From Centropristis striata (Eukaryota; Chordata; Actinopteri; Perciformes; Serranidae), in assembly GCF_030273125.1 (NCBI RefSeq), contig NC_081526.1, positions 26,904,659 to 26,968,658 of the forward strand: a stretch of DNA of 64,000 nucleotides, written 5' to 3'. The position numbers and the translations under genes are program-made. The notes beneath the pieces were generated by a model. That model was not told where the DNA came from. It worked only from the letters and a program-made list of their open reading frames with translations, and searched no databases. Within the stretch, counting starts at the first letter, position 1; every line of letters begins with the position of its first letter. Below are positions 21,401-33,258 of this stretch, piece by piece.

Positions 21401-22345
21401 GTAAGGCTTGGTGCATTTTATTATGGAGTGGAGAAACTGTGGGCCGTTAGAGAGTAACAGAGTACCACACCTGTTTATAGGAAGGACGAGCGACCAGAGG
21501 ACCAGAGGGCTGACCACGTTCATATCAACTCCTCATTCCTCTTGGCTTTGACTAACTAGTTTCAATGTCTGTTTTTCTTGTGGTAGTTTGTTTGTTAAAT
21601 GTGTAAAACATAACACTATCTCGTTAATAATGGCTTGCAGGTTATCTTTAGGTTAGCTGGCGATACCTTCAGTTTTACTCTTGTGGGCTACATTTGCATT
21701 ATTTTGTGGGCACTCAGTCCGTTTTCTCGCTTTTTAAAATCAATTATACAAAAATAGCACTCCATGGGTTTCTATTCGGGGAACTAACGTTGTGTGCCGC
21801 AGTAGCTTTAAGTAATTTAGCAAAACCGGTCGGCGTATTACCGAAGTGCATGTTTATGAGCTTTTGTGTTGATGGTCAGCTGCCGTTACATACGTCAGCA
21901 TTAAGCTATAAGTCAAGAGTTGTGATAACGTTAAGTTATTTAACGTGTTTGGCCGCTGTAACATATGTTCAGTAAAGCTAACAGTATGCTTGATTAGCTA
22001 GCTGTTAAAATTACCAGTTGTAATTTATATTCCCATGGAGGATTACGCCAACTGGTTTGTGCTGAAAAGTTTTCCCTCTGAGAAGATGACACACCCAAGT
22101 TGGCTTATGGTTTCCTCAGCTAATTGTTGTAATCCCAACTGTCAGCAAAAACAGTGTGACTGTTTGTTTTTTTCCACCACACAATTTTGGCATCTAGAAG
22201 TTATTGCTATGGCCTAATGCGTGTATTTTCCTTTATGGTCAGTCTACTAAATTATATCATATGTTCAAATATCTTATTTGTGGGCCTTTTGAAACCCACT
22301 TAGGAGGACCTCTTGCCTTTGGGGCTATTTAGTACCCTAAAGGCA

Positions 22346-22412
22346 GAAATGCAATACAAAGAGGTGAAAATAGTTTGTTTTTAATACAAAGGCATCTTAG
22401 TTGAGAGCAAGC
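22346..22412 (+). repeat. Direct repeat left of a TIR element
   Basis: GAAATGCAATACAAAGAGGT, then GAAAATAG and AAAGGCATCTTAGTTGAGAG recur in the same order at 23126-23193. The pair brackets the element at 22432-23124. Confidence 0.85.
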
Positions 22413-22431
22413 AGATGATGCTTTATGTCGT

Positions 22432-23124
22432 CACACTGTTAAAATAATCGCCTAAATCCAAGTTTTTTGTCCAAATTGTTGTTGTTGTTTTTTTTTTTTT
22501 TGCCTAAATCATCTCCTCATGACGCCGGCAACCTATGGTAAAATCGCCTACATCCTCAGTTGATCAGATCATGTGATTTTACCCCTTTAAGATCATCACT
22601 TCTTTGACAATTTGCCACATTCATAGGCATCAGATAAGAACCCAGCAAAGACGAGCTAGAGGGAGATTGTTTAGTTATCAGTTTAGTTTATCAGTGTTTT
22701 ATTGTTGACACTAATATTGGTAACACATTACTCTAAGGTGTCTACATAAGAGTGACATGAGCGTGCCATAAACATGACATGAGATGTGTCATGAACATTA
22801 ATGACACTTTGAAGTAACATTGATGCTCATGATACTTGTCATGTCATGTTTCTGACAGGCTTGTGTGACTCTGATGTAGACACCTTCAAAATAAAGTCTT
22901 ACCATATCTTGCTTAAGTCACAAAGGCATGTTCAAAAAATTGCCTAAGTCATTTATTTTTTCTTAAATTACATAATTTACACACAGTGTTATTATTATGC
23001 CAATATTCATCCTTTATTACATCCTTTTTGAGTGAAATGATCAATAAATGTCATATGTTACACTTTTGGTGAAGTTTCCTGCAAAACTTGAAAAAATTAG
23101 TTAGGCAATTATTTTAACAGGGTG
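22432..23124. mobile_element. TIR DNA element, CAC...GTG ends, with a nested MITE
   Basis: CACACTGTTAAAATAATCGC at the left and its near-complement TTAGGCAATTATTTTAACAG plus GGTG at the right form terminal inverted repeats of about 24 bases (two mismatches). The inversion extends outward into CGT/ACG. CAC ends suggest an EnSpm/CACTA-type or related transposon, but the class is not proven. No transposase frame. It contains the 187-bp MITE at 22718-22904. Confidence 0.7.
22718..22904. mobile_element. 187-bp MITE
   Basis: The ends TGGTAACACATTACTCTAAG and the complement of ATAAAGTCTTACCA match as inverted repeats, and both arms continue with GGTGTCTACA / TGTAGACACC. The interior is rich in TGACATGA and TCATGTCA, as in a common fish family. 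A TAT trinucleotide lies outside both ends. Inserted into the TIR element 22432-23124. Confidence 0.75.
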
Positions 23125-23125
23125 A

Positions 23126-23193
23126 CGAAATGCAATACAAAGAGGTGAAAATAGTGCCATTTTTAAGGCAAAGGCATCTTAGTTGAGAGCAGG
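23126..23193 (+). repeat. Direct repeat right of a TIR element
   Basis: Second copy of the segment at 22346-22412, 780 bases downstream in the same orientation. It starts immediately at the right end of the inverted terminal repeat. Confidence 0.85.
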
Positions 23194-26100
23194 TGCTGGA
23201 TAACCAATGTGTATTTGCTGTTAAGCCAGGACTGTTATGTTTACTGATGCTACATTTTTGCAAGTGGGTGCAAAATTTTCAACTCTTATCAGCCTTTTTT
23301 TTTGTTTGCTGACAGGTTGAAGGGTTTGTGAACAGGGTTGTGTTGGTGATGCAACACACACTTCCCATCCCATCTCATTAATAATACTTTTTATGTATCA
23401 GGGGAATGTGACAAATATAATTCATCATCCAGATTCATGTGTCTCAGGGGTGATTAAGGCCTAGATTAGATAACCTAAAAAATACTTAAACCGGCTGTTT
23501 TATCATCCTTTCTCTATAGTCTTCTTTATTGTATAGATAAAGAGTTTTTTGGTTCAGAGATGCATTAGAGGTGGGCTCTACTCCAAATATATCCAGTTTG
23601 TTTTTGGTCCATTAAGTGAATGAATAATCGTTTACTCAGACCATGTTTGTTGGCTTCTATTTGACTTCTTTCTGTTTCACCCTGAAGGCCATGTTATCTA
23701 TAAGCATAACCAATTTGTTTTTGACATATTTAACAGTACTGAGACATTAGTTTTGACTAATGTGGCACAATATAATTTAAATAATAACAAGATAAATGTC
23801 CAAAATATAGGGTTGAAGTAAAGTAAAGGAAAAACACTTGAGGAGAATCTCAGCTAATATGGTCTCTTCCAAAACTTAGAGAGGCATTCTTGATAACAAG
23901 CAATAACTTGTAACTCATTTATTGCATCAGTATTCTTCTCTGTCTATCAGAGTCTAAGTGCAATTGGAAAAAGCTTGTCGGTGAAAATCTGTAGTGAAGC
24001 CGCATTATATTAAAATGACATTGTAGAGGAGTCTTATCTATGTGTGAAATGCTTCTTGATTATTCCCTTTTTATTGTCTTGTATTATAAGGGTTGTAAAG
24101 ATTAAGTGTGTAAACCACTGATTCCCTTGGGGCCTCTTGACATGTCTGAATTAATCATAGTATGTCTTGTGGTGGAGTTGACCGTAAACATTGAATCTCA
24201 GACTGCAGCCGATGAGAGTGCTACTGCTGCATCCTAGACCCACTGCAAAATGTTTGATTTATAACTCACCGTGACATATACGTAAAGGTCACCGCTTATA
24301 AAACATGGCATGCTGATCACATACAACAAACAACTATTAGCTGATGTTATGCATGAGAGCACAGTGTTGCTCACTGTAAGTTTACTTTGCAAAACTTACA
24401 AACCGTGCTGTGTCGCGAAGGTCACAACAGTGTACACACAATTAGCAGCTGATCAGAAGCCCTGGAGGATAATGACAGTTTGAGAGAGATCGCAAATTCT
24501 TAAGTGGCAGATCATTATTGTGCAGTGTGTAGTGCCAAAATGCCTAGGTCAGCAGAAATAACTGTTCTCCCACAATCCCAAGCCTGAAATCTCATCTTAT
24601 GTGTCCCCAGGTTGAGTTTGTTGAATTGTTGGGTTCAAGTCAGCCAGTCTGCAAGTGTCACTGAATACCACAGTTAACACGTCTGGAATGACATGCACTC
24701 AACTACGTCGTAAACAACCCGTGAGCACAATGCTGATTCCAGCACAATCGGAGCTAGCTCACGGAAACAACTTAGGGAATTGTTTTGCAGTCTTGTAGGG
24801 CTCCACCAGTATATTTCAGATTTTTTAATCTGATACAGATGTTTTTGTTTTGGAACTATTCATGGATGATATTTGCTGTTTCAGACTTTTAAGGAATATG
24901 CCTGAAATAACATTTAGACCATCACAGGAAGTGGAAACTCTCCAGTGAAATTCAAACTAATGAAACAGGTCAGTGCCTTGATCGGCATTGAAACAGCCCA
25001 TTAAAACAAACAACAACACAGCTGGATTGTGACGTCCTGGCAAAAATAGATCTCTGCAAAGCTGTAGACCCGTTGCAAGCAAATGACATCGGAGGTGGAG
25101 AAAGGTCTTGTGAAGGAGGCTGAACGAGTCAGGCCTGCATTCCTCCCCTTATTCTGTCAGAGCTGTCTGGGTGTTTATCCCTGCAGTTCCAAACATGCTC
25201 TTCTTCAATTCAATGTTTTCTTAATGGTAATCCCCCTGGTTCCTTCCTATGACTGGATCTTATCAAAATATGACGAGCATTTTCTGTAAATCTTCAATTG
25301 CCCCATTTAGGATGTAACCTGGCTCATATCAAGGAGCTCCATCTGCTTTTCTGATCAGTTTTTTTTGTTTCTGATGAAGTTCCTGATAGACCTGTGTTCT
25401 GTGTGTGTAATAGCTCAGGAGTCAGATAAAACATCTGCTAATGAAGTTGGCCCTGGAAGTGACGTAAAGGGATAGAAAAACAACTGTCGGCCTTTTCTTT
25501 AGCTGGACTTGGAAAGTGAGTGATTATGTGCTGGAGATAGTGGTGTAGATAAGTGCATACCTAGCCCTCATGAATTGTCTGCTCTTTGTCAGCAGGGAGG
25601 AAGGGACGTTTTTATACTTTCTGTGAATGTCAGTTAATTACTCTATGACCATGCCTGAGCATTCAAAAACATGTTATATATGCAGGGAGCAAGCTGTCAT
25701 TAACTGGGGATTCCAACAAAATTCAGTTGTCAAAAATCAATTGTATAAAAAAATAGGTATAATAAAACACTTACAGGGGGATGAATTACTTAGCAAGAGT
25801 GTTTTTTCTCTCCCAAGGCAGCTGATATACCATACTGACACACATACAGTAGGTGTGATTGCTATGTGTAAGGGACCAATTATGAAAAGCAGTACATCCT
25901 GTTTCCTATAAGCAAGAGGAACAAGCAATGCAAATATTTGCAGTGCATGATGAAAATTCTGCCTTTTTGTGCATTCAGTCTCCTTAACCCGTTGCTGGCA
26001 TCCAGTGGCCTGTTTAGCCTTAATTAGGTTGTTAAAGAAGCTTCATGTGTGGGCTATGTTTGCCTCCTTAAAAACTGTAACTACCTGTCACTTCAACAAC

Positions 26101-28790
26101 TATTATATGCCATAACTAATAGGTGTGGGAATTGCAAAGTAACTCACAATAATACAAAACCCTGGGGCCAATCTGTTTAGAATTCCTGCATGTTTTAAGA
26201 AAAATATCCATTTGGTGCCAGTGTATAGATAGTGTGTCACAGAAGAAAACAACACTATATATTCCTGTATCAGTAATTTGTCCCAAGGTAATAACAAACA
26301 TACCACAAGACTGCTTAATTTTGTCAGTTTACTTATCTGTTGTCCTTCCTGTGTATCTCTGTCAGAGTTAAAGCATAGTGTGGTTCAGAGAATTGTTAGC
26401 AGTAACCTTCAATATTAATGAGTCTGTCTGTCAGGGTCATTTCTTGTATTAAGCACACTGAAATCCAGAGTCTGATGAACTGAATTTGCCATGTAAGCCC
26501 TGCAATGTATAATACAAGACTTGAGTACAGGCTATGTGCCGAGTGGAGAGATTTGAGATCCCACTCATCATTCACATCTCTTCACTCTGCCTCTTTCTCC
26601 TACACTCTGCTCCACTGCTCATCTATAGCCATTGCCAAGCACCTGCATTCTGAATGTGCTCTGTACTCTCCCAGGCAAGGCCATCATTTCACCAATGTGC
26701 AGTGAATAGCCCATAAGCGCAATATATAATGTAATGCACTGTATAGACCAATTATTTGGCGGTCACACAAAACACGGGCTGCCAATAAGAATATTGATCG
26801 CGAAGAAAACTATCTGGCAAAAAGGACCACTTTCTAAATGCCTTTTCTTTATTTTACTGTTGGAAATGCTGCCTCGATATTACGCGGGATAGGATCTGTT
26901 TAGTACCTTTTCGGTTTTGGCAGCCCACCGCACAACATGACATGTTAAAAACAGATTACAACTCTTCCTGTGATTATAGATTTTTCATGTATTTTAGCCT
27001 ACTTCTGATGCCTTCTGCAACCGATATGCATGCCCAATTGTATGTGACGCTAGAGTGATGTGTTTGTGTTTAAGATGTAGGTAGCAGTATGTCCCGTGGT
27101 TTTAGAATGGCAGTAGAATGAGTTTGTCTGTCCAGGGTTTACAGAATGGTACAGAAAATACCACAAAGCTTGGTTTGCGGGCCTCATAGGCCCCATCAAC
27201 ACACCTTAGCGATGTGGGAGGGGGATACTAGGGGTTTAAGGTAGATTTTTCTTTGTCTTTTCAGAGCTTAAAACTCACTGAATTGTCAACCATGTAACTA
27301 AGCCTATTGTGTTTCCTGTCAGGTGAAAAAATGTATAGCAAGCTGGAGATCAGTAGTAGCAGTAGGGAGTTATTGGAGAGAAACAAATAGGTTTGTGAGT
27401 GAATGCATGCCAATATGTGAGCGCCTCTTTCTATCCATCCTGAACCAATCCAGTGGAATGCTTAAGTAATGGCCAAGGCATGAGTGTTTGGATAAGATCA
27501 TCAGGGTCATCTGCAGGGAGGCTACAGAGAAGATCTGTTGTGTGTTAAAGCCTAGATCCGAAAAAAAACAACCCAGTTTGCATCACAATGCAATTAAAGC
27601 TGGAGTACATACGTACAGTACCACAACATGGTGTGACAGTTTGCATGAGTCATTGTTCTGACAGCTGAACTAGATCAGTGAAGGCTGCACTACATTTGCA
27701 CTTTGACGATAATTTCCATATAAATAAGAAATGGGGAAAACTGTTAGTATAGAGATGTATTTGAAAAGGCAACTCACTTAGAGTTGTTGAAGTAGGAAGT
27801 TTTGTACCACAGAGAGGATTTAGTTCCCTGCTGCCCGGCCTGCTGCCCGGTTTCATCAAAGGCTCCTCTGTGCACTTTCCTGACCAAGGGTTGTTAGTAT
27901 GCGTTGCGGGGTGCTTTTTTGGAATCTCTTTTTCGCTGCTGTATAACGTTTTTTACTTGGCTAAACCATTTTCCTGTCCTCCACTGACAGTGACCATTAT
28001 AACTGCTCTATCTTGACTAAACACATTTCTGCGATGACTCCGCTGTGATTTGCTGTTAAAGTGGCTTCTCTGTGATAAACAGGCCATAGAATCTTGAGTC
28101 CTGCGTTGTTGTTGTGTGTTACAGCAGACCCATTCTCACACAAACCTCAAGACTGAGGTGACTCACGTTGGTTATATTGTTTTCTCCACAGTGAGACGTG
28201 CTTATGACTAGTTGGGTAGCTTCCCAGAAGCAAGGTGCCCCCCCCCAGTTAATTTGCCAGAGCAAAAGTGAAGTGAAGAACTTTTGCAGTCTTTGAGTGG
28301 TGAAAATTGGATGAGTCAAGAGATCTGCAGCTGGTGCATTAGGGAGGGAGTTGTGTATTACTGGCAGCAGAAGTATCAAGGGGGATTCTGTTTAGATATA
28401 ACAAGAGTTAGTGGTGTTCTAGGGAATTTCGAGAGGCAAAACATGTTTTGCAAGTAGAAGGAATATCACAGTATTTTAAAGTGAAATGAAATGACATCAC
28501 ACCCTGTAACTTCTGTTGGATGTTCACATAGCAGCCGTGAAACATTGCAGGTTTTCTTCTCAACTGTACCGCCCACCTTAGCTTGTTGAGGTTGACTCAG
28601 TTGACCCACTGATGATGAGAGAAACAGCCGCACTGAGCTAATCTCCTTCTCAGGTCCTTGGAATTTAGTGGGTTGTTATGGGGCCAGAAAAGCCCCTGCT
28701 CTCTCCAGTGGATGGGGAGAGGAAATGCTCTCACCCTGTAACCTCAGGAATGCAGAGAGAAAGTCATCAGGGTCTCTGCAACGTATCTTA

Positions 28791-28794
<4 letters not shown>

Positions 28795-28826
<32 letters not shown>
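28795..28826. repeat. CA microsatellite
   Basis: About 16 uninterrupted AC units. Confidence 0.95.
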
Positions 28827-28828
<2 letters not shown>

Positions 28829-28925
28829 TTTTATTTTGCTCTGACTGGAATATAAGCATCTCAGTACATGATGTTGAAATTCACCATCACTATGCTAACA
28901 CTGCTGCACTTCTAAATACATTTAA

Positions 28926-29427
28926 CCCATTTAATCCCAAATTTTTCCCAGACATGAAAATATCCAAATAATGTGTCATTAGTACTCCTTTGAAATAATC
29001 ATAAATAAAATAATTTTGATTTTTTTTTTTTAATTTAATTTATATAATGCATTAACATATTTCTCCTATACAGTCATAAAATTATTATATTTCCCTTTCC
29101 AGTTATTAACAAATGTAGAGTTTTGTTACTGGTAGTCTTCAACATTGCCACTAGAATAACATTCTAGTGTGACTTTGGCCTACATTATCAAATATACAAC
29201 TATACCAATATGAATACTGAGAGGACGATACATAGAGCAAACAAAAAATCGGTCTAACTCAACATTGTTACTTTATTGTAACAGACATACCATTTTTTTT
29301 ATTTTTGGACATTTCCAATGTGATGGGAGGAGGAGAACATCCGTTGGCTCAGGGCAGCTTTGTTTGACATTCTGCAGGTATGGAGCCTTATAACTAAGAA
29401 ATAATAAGACCGGTGGGATTAAATGGG
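28926..29427. mobile_element. piggyBac-like MITE (502 bp) with perfect 14-bp TIRs
   Basis: CCCATTTAATCCCA at 28926-28939 and TGGGATTAAATGGG at 29414-29427 are exact inverted repeats. The left flank is TTAA (28922-28925) and the right flank TTGA (28-31 of the same line), one base from a TTAA duplication. AT-rich, no coding capacity. Confidence 0.78.
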
Positions 29428-30397
29428 TTGAATACCACTTTTTTTTATTGTGTTTAGAATCAGTCTATTAAGGGATACATTTGTTGACATCTACGTCAAC
29501 TTAATCAGTCAAAGCATGCCTCAGTAAGGGCCTGGGTGATTGCTGCTCATGTTCTATTTTCAGTAAATGGACAAGCAAGGCTTGGTAGCATCAACATGAG
29601 GTATTTGGCTCCATCTGCTCGCTGTAATCTTTTATTAGTATCTGTGTGAGTCCTGGCAAACCTTTGATCATCCCTGCATAAGTGTTAAGATGAGCAACAA
29701 GGGGATGCTGGCCCATTCCCCAAAGGGACTAAATGAGTTGCTGTAGCCCTCACTGCACTAGTGTCATCTATATTTCAGGAGCCTAGCAACCAGAGTGGTC
29801 TGTTAGACTGTACCCCTCCTCCATAACCTTACACCCCTTTAAAAAGGACCAGCACCAAGCATACTCCAGCAGCATATTTTGGTCAGGCCTAAAATATGAA
29901 TTCTTCTTCTGTCGCCTGCATTATAATGCTGCATGTGATGTGGTGAACTGCAGCTGGTGGAAATATGGTGGAACCTTTGCCCTAAGGTCTGAACTTCCTT
30001 TGGAAAAGCTGAACTAAGCACTTTCTTGTGTTAAGCATATTTTCCTCCCCCTTCAGTTTATTAACCATGATTGCTTTATTTATAGCATTGGGATTTGTGT
30101 GTACATGCACACACACAGTGAAGTGGGTTACAACTGAATAATTTAGATAGTGACCCCTATGCATAAATGCTGAGTTTGGCATAGGTTCTTTCAGAAGGTG
30201 TGTGCTTTTGTGTGTATGTTTGTGTTGATATCCTTCCTATGAGTGCTTTCACTGGCCTGGTTACTGATAACAAAGACAGGAAGAGCACAGGTCAGACTTC
30301 CTGGTCAGGGACACTGGGACCATGGTGCCATATCCTCAGTAGGCCAGCCTATAGCTGTCACACTATAGTTTGCAGACTACATATTAAACTGTAGGGT

Positions 30398-30760
30398 AGT
30401 TTGGTTTAGTTTAGTTTATTGGTTTAGTTGACAGGGACCATGTGCAGAACAGGTTCTATACCAGAGTTAGCTGAATAGCTATTTTGCATCTGTGGTCCCT
30501 GTGCAGGTTAAAAAGGGCAATAAACACAGACAGCAACAGCAACATTACAAAGTAGACATTATACAAAATGCATAAATACACTTGATGTACTAGGATCACT
30601 GATCACATGATTGATTATCCTTCAGCTATGTTTTCAGAGAGTTTTTTGACTTCCACTACTCGTCTCTAATATGGAGCAGCATTGAGTTCCATTTTCCTAT
30701 TGCTTGGCATGAAAATGCTGATTGCCCAAAATAGATTTTCTTAAATGTGGTGGAACAATC
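30398..30760. repeat. Interspersed repeat next to the duplication boundary
   Basis: The stretch with TTTAGTTTATTGGTTTAGTT, GACAGGGACCATGTGCAG and GTGGTCCCTGTGCAGGTTAA resembles a dispersed fish repeat I recall. The right limit is uncertain and may extend to about 30990. Class unknown. Confidence 0.4.
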
Positions 30761-32712
30761 GCCTCTCATTCAGGTACTGCAAACCACATGTTCCCCTCTG
30801 CTTTTGGACAATGCAAGGTAATATTGCAGGTTGCTTTCTTGGGGTTTGCAACATCATCGCCACATTTATAATGAAAACCTTAATGTAAAAAACCTCGCCA
30901 CAGTTGGAGGTATGTGTTTTTTTTTCTGCCATCAGCAGGAATGTTTCCTCTGCCTTGTCTGGATAACTCTCAGAGCACACTCGTCTCGCCATATGAGCTG
31001 AAGTGAAATGTTTACTGTTAAGGAGGAGCAGCTTATGAATAAAGCTATGAATCAGCTCAGTGCTCCCATTACTGTGACATCCCGAGAGGAGGGAAGATTT
31101 TTTTTCTTTCTACAGATTGAGATAAAAGGATAAGGGGAACGAAGGTAAAGGAAAAGGAAAAGAAGAGGTTGGTTTCCATGTTGTGACAGTCACAGCACTG
31201 AGTCATCTCCAGGCACACTTTGAAGATACCAAGTCAAAGTGTCTGTCAACTCTTGCTCCACTGCTTCTCGCCTCAAGATTACATTAGTTTGTATTTATAT
31301 AAGGTGGCATGTTTTGACATTTTTGCCAGATGCTTCAGCGTGTATATGGCTGTTTGTAGTTTGAAGTGAGATGAGTAAATGGCTGGGTGTTGGGTTACTG
31401 GCTGCTTTTTGTTTACCTATTCGTCAGGATTGCCAAGGGTGGAGCCCAGATATCAGAGTTCAGCATTTGCCAAAGGGTTAACGGATGAAAACTGAATGTC
31501 ATTAGTGTTCATCAGACAGAAGGTTCTAGAAATGTGTCAGTAGGCTAGTCGACAGGAAGTGATGGATTGAACCTCTGCTTTGATATAAGAACAGAGGATA
31601 TTGGCTGTGTGGTCCGTCTCCCAGAGCGGAGTGTCCGTTATCCATGATTACCTTTTTCTACAACCAGGTAAATCTTATTTAAATCTCTGCGGTCATGATG
31701 TCTGGGGAAGATAATTACTTCAAAGCTGCACTTTTCACTGCTGCAGAGTTTTATTTTGTTTTGTCTGAGAAAGTAGTGAAGTAAAACATTATTTTATCTT
31801 AAGTTGGTAGCAGCAAACTGTAATTAAAATATGAGCCAAATAAGTGCCTGTCACAATCTGTTTGGTCCCACCACAGTTTCATAATAAACCAAAAACATTT
31901 TACCCTTCTCCAAAGGAGATCTGGCTTTTAACTTCTACTTTTTAAGAAATAATATTTTAAATCCACATGCTTTACTGATATTATTCTATGTACAGCTTGT
32001 CTATCAATTGTTTAAAAGCTCCATAAACTGGTAATATTTCATTATTTTAGAATTCTTTGAAATCTTCCAGGACACATGGACAGGCACCAATTTTTGCCCC
32101 AATGAAAACCCTGTCCCATAGACATAGACGGTCTCAGTGGGCTAAGATGCGTCCTTTAACAGCAAAGTGAAGGATTTCACTTGAGTCTCACTTTCTGTTG
32201 TTCATACACAACTATCGACCATTCCGATGAAAGGCATAATGCCAGATCCTGTCTCTGAAGCTTTAACTGATCATTAAAAAGCCCATCAATGGCTGTGTTA
32301 ATAGCTGCTTTAATGTAGTGTACTATGACAGTCAAACTAGGGACGCTCAGTATTGACGTTTTTGCCAATATCCAATTAATGTTTATGTTGATGTGCTAAA
32401 ACAGCTATAAATACAGTTAATGTCTTTGCAATAGGATTGCAGGTCTACTTCTTACAAGTGGAATTAACCTATCATAGAGAAATGTGATCCTGTGGTGAAA
32501 GACATAACCAAGATAGCACTTGTAGTGTTGGTAAAGTGTCCTGCTACGAATCGCAGAATGATGACATGTTTTGATTTGTCTTGTGTTTGTCTGTTCACAT
32601 ATGACACTTGAAACAGTAACTTGCTGTCAATTCAAAGGCTGTGCAGCTCATAAAATGGCACACAGACATTTACAACAGTCAGCTTTTACTTTGTTGGAAG
32701 TTGTGTCTGACA

Positions 32713-33150
32713 AAAGATATTAAAGTCAGGTGAAAGCAATTGACTCTGAGCTTTCACCTTCTGAGGGCGGGGCCCATATAGTGCAGATATATGGCCAATG
32801 ACACCTTTCTTTTTAATGATGTTAGCACATGATGCCTTATTTTAATGCATTCCTAAATGCTGTCTCCCAGTGGAGAGCGATAGCTTCATTACTCCTGATC
32901 AGCTGCAACGACCTTTTGATGGTGAACTTTATAAAGTTGTGAGATTCATGAGTAGGCAATTTGGCACTTTAATGGTAAGGGTGGAGGTTAGGATTCAAGA
33001 TTTGCTGGAGCAAAGCCGAGCGCCTTGGCACAGCAAGTTACTGTCACAGTGAAAGCTGTTCAGTAACAACTGTCATCTGTCCGCACGCTGTTCTCTCTCT
33101 ATGGACGTTATTTACTGTAGGTATTGATATGTTCCCACTTCTGTCATTCA
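32713..33150 (+). promoter_or_regulatory. Strongly conserved block upstream of ralb coding exon 1, with candidate 5' exon
   Basis: Nearly identical to 41090-41534 in the right copy, unlike most non-coding parts of the duplication. It contains a 10-bp-stem hairpin (AGGTGAAAGC 32728-32737 / GCTTTCACCT 32750-32759), a second inverted pair (GGCCCATATA 32771-32780 / TATATGGCC 32788-32796) running into CCAAT, and a segment 32871-32974 bounded by TGTCTCCCAG and GTAAGG, so it could be a 104-base 5' exon. The 60-codon frame over it starts only with GTG and crosses the donor, so I do not call a protein. Confidence 0.45.
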
Positions 33151-33258
33151 CAGGTTGTGTCAGAGTGTCTGGGTGTCTGGGTGCAGAGAAAGTGTAAGAG
33201 TGGGTGTGTGTGTGTGCATGTGTGAGTGTGTGAAAGAGACACTAAGAAGAATCCAGTG

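Larger units (their letters stand above)
23194..30995. other. Presumed ralb intron 1, left part
   Basis: No coding exon recognised. Contains a CA microsatellite at 28795-28826, a TTAA-flanked MITE at 28926-29427 and an interspersed repeat beginning near 30398 (TTTAGTTTATTGGTTTAGTT, then GACAGGGACCATGTGCAG) that runs close to the left edge of the tandem duplication. The remainder shows no recognised motif. Confidence 0.45.

Noticed and set aside
30741..30992. 83-codon minus-strand open frame next to the duplication edge
   Set aside because: Adjacent to or within a dispersed repeat; no recognisable domain.
32870..33052. 60-codon open frame conserved in both Ral copies (also 41254-41436)
   Set aside because: It starts with GTG, has no ATG at the start, and runs across a good splice donor. 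Its conservation is explained by conservation of the whole block, so I treat it as non-coding exon-like DNA.
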